Below, one piece after another: positions 63,110 through 64,000 of a stretch of 64,000 nt of DNA. Each line of letters begins with the position of its first letter. Within the stretch, counting starts at the first letter, position 1. The translations under genes and the position numbers were made by a program. The stretch comes from Candidatus Alcium sp. F082. GTDB lineage: Bacteria; Bacteroidota; Bacteroidia; Bacteroidales; F082. The stretch covers positions 1 through 64,000 of the forward strand of contig LPNG01000007.1 of assembly GCA_001543395.1 (NCBI GenBank), in the 5' to 3' direction. The notes beneath the pieces are model-generated. The model saw nothing but the letters and a program-made list of their open reading frames with translations, was not told the DNA's origin and ran no database searches.

Positions 63110-64000
63110 ATGAGTAGGGGTTTCATCAAAGAAGGCGACCAAGAAGAGATTCCAAGGGTGCCGATGCGGGCATACCTGCCCGAGGGCGTGCCCAACTATG
63201 TCACGAAAGAAGGGCTTGAGGCACTTAAAGAAGAGCTAAAGGACCTTGAGGCAGAGCGCGTCAAGGCGGGCGACAACTACATCATGGTCAACTTCATTGA
63301 CGCATCGATCAAGCTGCTCGTTGACCGTATCAATAACGCCGTGGAAGTAGACCTTACGAAGGCCGTGAAAGACACGGTAAGCTTTGGAGCCTGGGTGCGC
63401 TACAACGGGTGTGTGGTGCGTATCGTGGGTGTGGACGAAGCCGATGTGAACAAAGGCCTCATCTCCTTCATCTCACCCATAGCCAAGTCGTTGATAGGGA
63501 AGAAGGCGGGAGATGTCATTGAGTTGAAAGGTTCGGAGAGGATAGCCGTGGAGGCGGTGTCGTTTGAGCCGATGGAACTTACTCAGATTATTAATGACAA
63601 GCCCGCCAAGACCTTGATCCCAACGGAAAGACGTCCCCGAAGAATCGTTGAAGAGCAGCCCAAGCCGACAGTGCAGGCACAGCCGATGGCAGAGGACAAA
63701 ACCATTGACTCTCTAGTTAAAGCGGATGGACTGCTCCGGTTTGAGCCCGAAGAGAATCCCATAGAGTTCCTGCCCATCGTCAACGAACGGGGCAACATTG
63801 TTGGACGGGCCATGTATGTGGAGTTGCATAATGGCAACAAGATGCTGCATCCTGTCGCGCATCTGCATGTCATGAATGGCAAGGGAGCGACCACGAGGCG
63901 TTATTGGTGGCATGTGGCGTTTGGCGACACACCGGAGAAGACCCTCAAGCGGAAGATGGCGGAGACGCTGGGGCTATCGGGAGTGAACCCGAAGTTGAAG
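63110..64000 (+). CDS. GreA/GreB-type C-terminal domain protein with NUDIX-like region, runs off the window end
   Basis: ATG at 63110; VTKEGLEALKEELKDLEAERV; FISPIAKSLIGKKAGDVIELKG; LPIVNERGNIVGRAMYVELHNGNKMLHPVAHLHVMN. Confidence 0.7.
   Translation, partial: MSRGFIKEGDQEEIPRVPMRAYLPEGVPNYVTKEGLEALKEELKDLEAERVKAGDNYIMVNFIDASIKLLVDRINNAVEVDLTKAVKDTVSFGAWVRYNGCVVRIVGVDEADVNKGLISFISPIAKSLIGKKAGDVIELKGSERIAVEAVSFEPMELTQIINDKPAKTLIPTERRPRRIVEEQPKPTVQAQPMAEDKTIDSLVKADGLLRFEPEENPIEFLPIVNERGNIVGRAMYVELHNGNKMLHPVAHLHVMNGKGATTRRYWWHVAFGDTPEKTLKRKMAETLGLSGVNPKLK

Noticed and set aside
1-64000. tRNA/rRNA genes
   Set aside because: No cloverleaf or rRNA signature was recognised by reading; a tRNAscan-SE/Infernal run would be decisive

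Overview
The window is 64 kb of a Bacteroidales/Bacteroidota chromosome. Support for this comes from TAnnTTTG-type -7 promoter boxes, type IX secretion (T9SS)-like C-termini, DUF4270, IPExxxVDY and GH92 proteins. Much of it is core metabolism: trkA/trkH, acpP-fabF-rnc, glnA, meaB, pheS, rpmF, MATE, an acyl-CoA ligase, GH92 and an aldehyde dehydrogenase. Accessory blocks sit between these: (i) a ~9 kb surface-protein block (VWA/GLUG protein, phosphoesterase, two small HTH proteins), preceded by a scar that looks like a collapsed tandem duplication of the block; (ii) a Fic protein with an AbiEi-like N-terminal region and an exact 24-bp-period operator array; (iii) a HpaII-like C-M-R restriction-modification cassette with Vsr nearby; (iv) a REP-type Y1 transposase (RAYT-like). 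The strongest unexplained signal is a set of several different palindromic or low-complexity dispersed elements. At least seven copies in six genes lie in frame inside CDSs (winged-helix protein, RAYT-like transposase, GT39 twice, EFR1 ferredoxin, Vsr, HAD phosphatase), and sister copies occur between genes. Where two copies could be compared, the stems differ but stay paired. There are also gene remnants: three ORF6N/RhuM pieces, an ICMT fragment, a split TM protein and a frameshifted S46 peptidase. No CRISPR array, rRNA or tRNA was recognised. All family calls come from reading the sequence; no searches were run.
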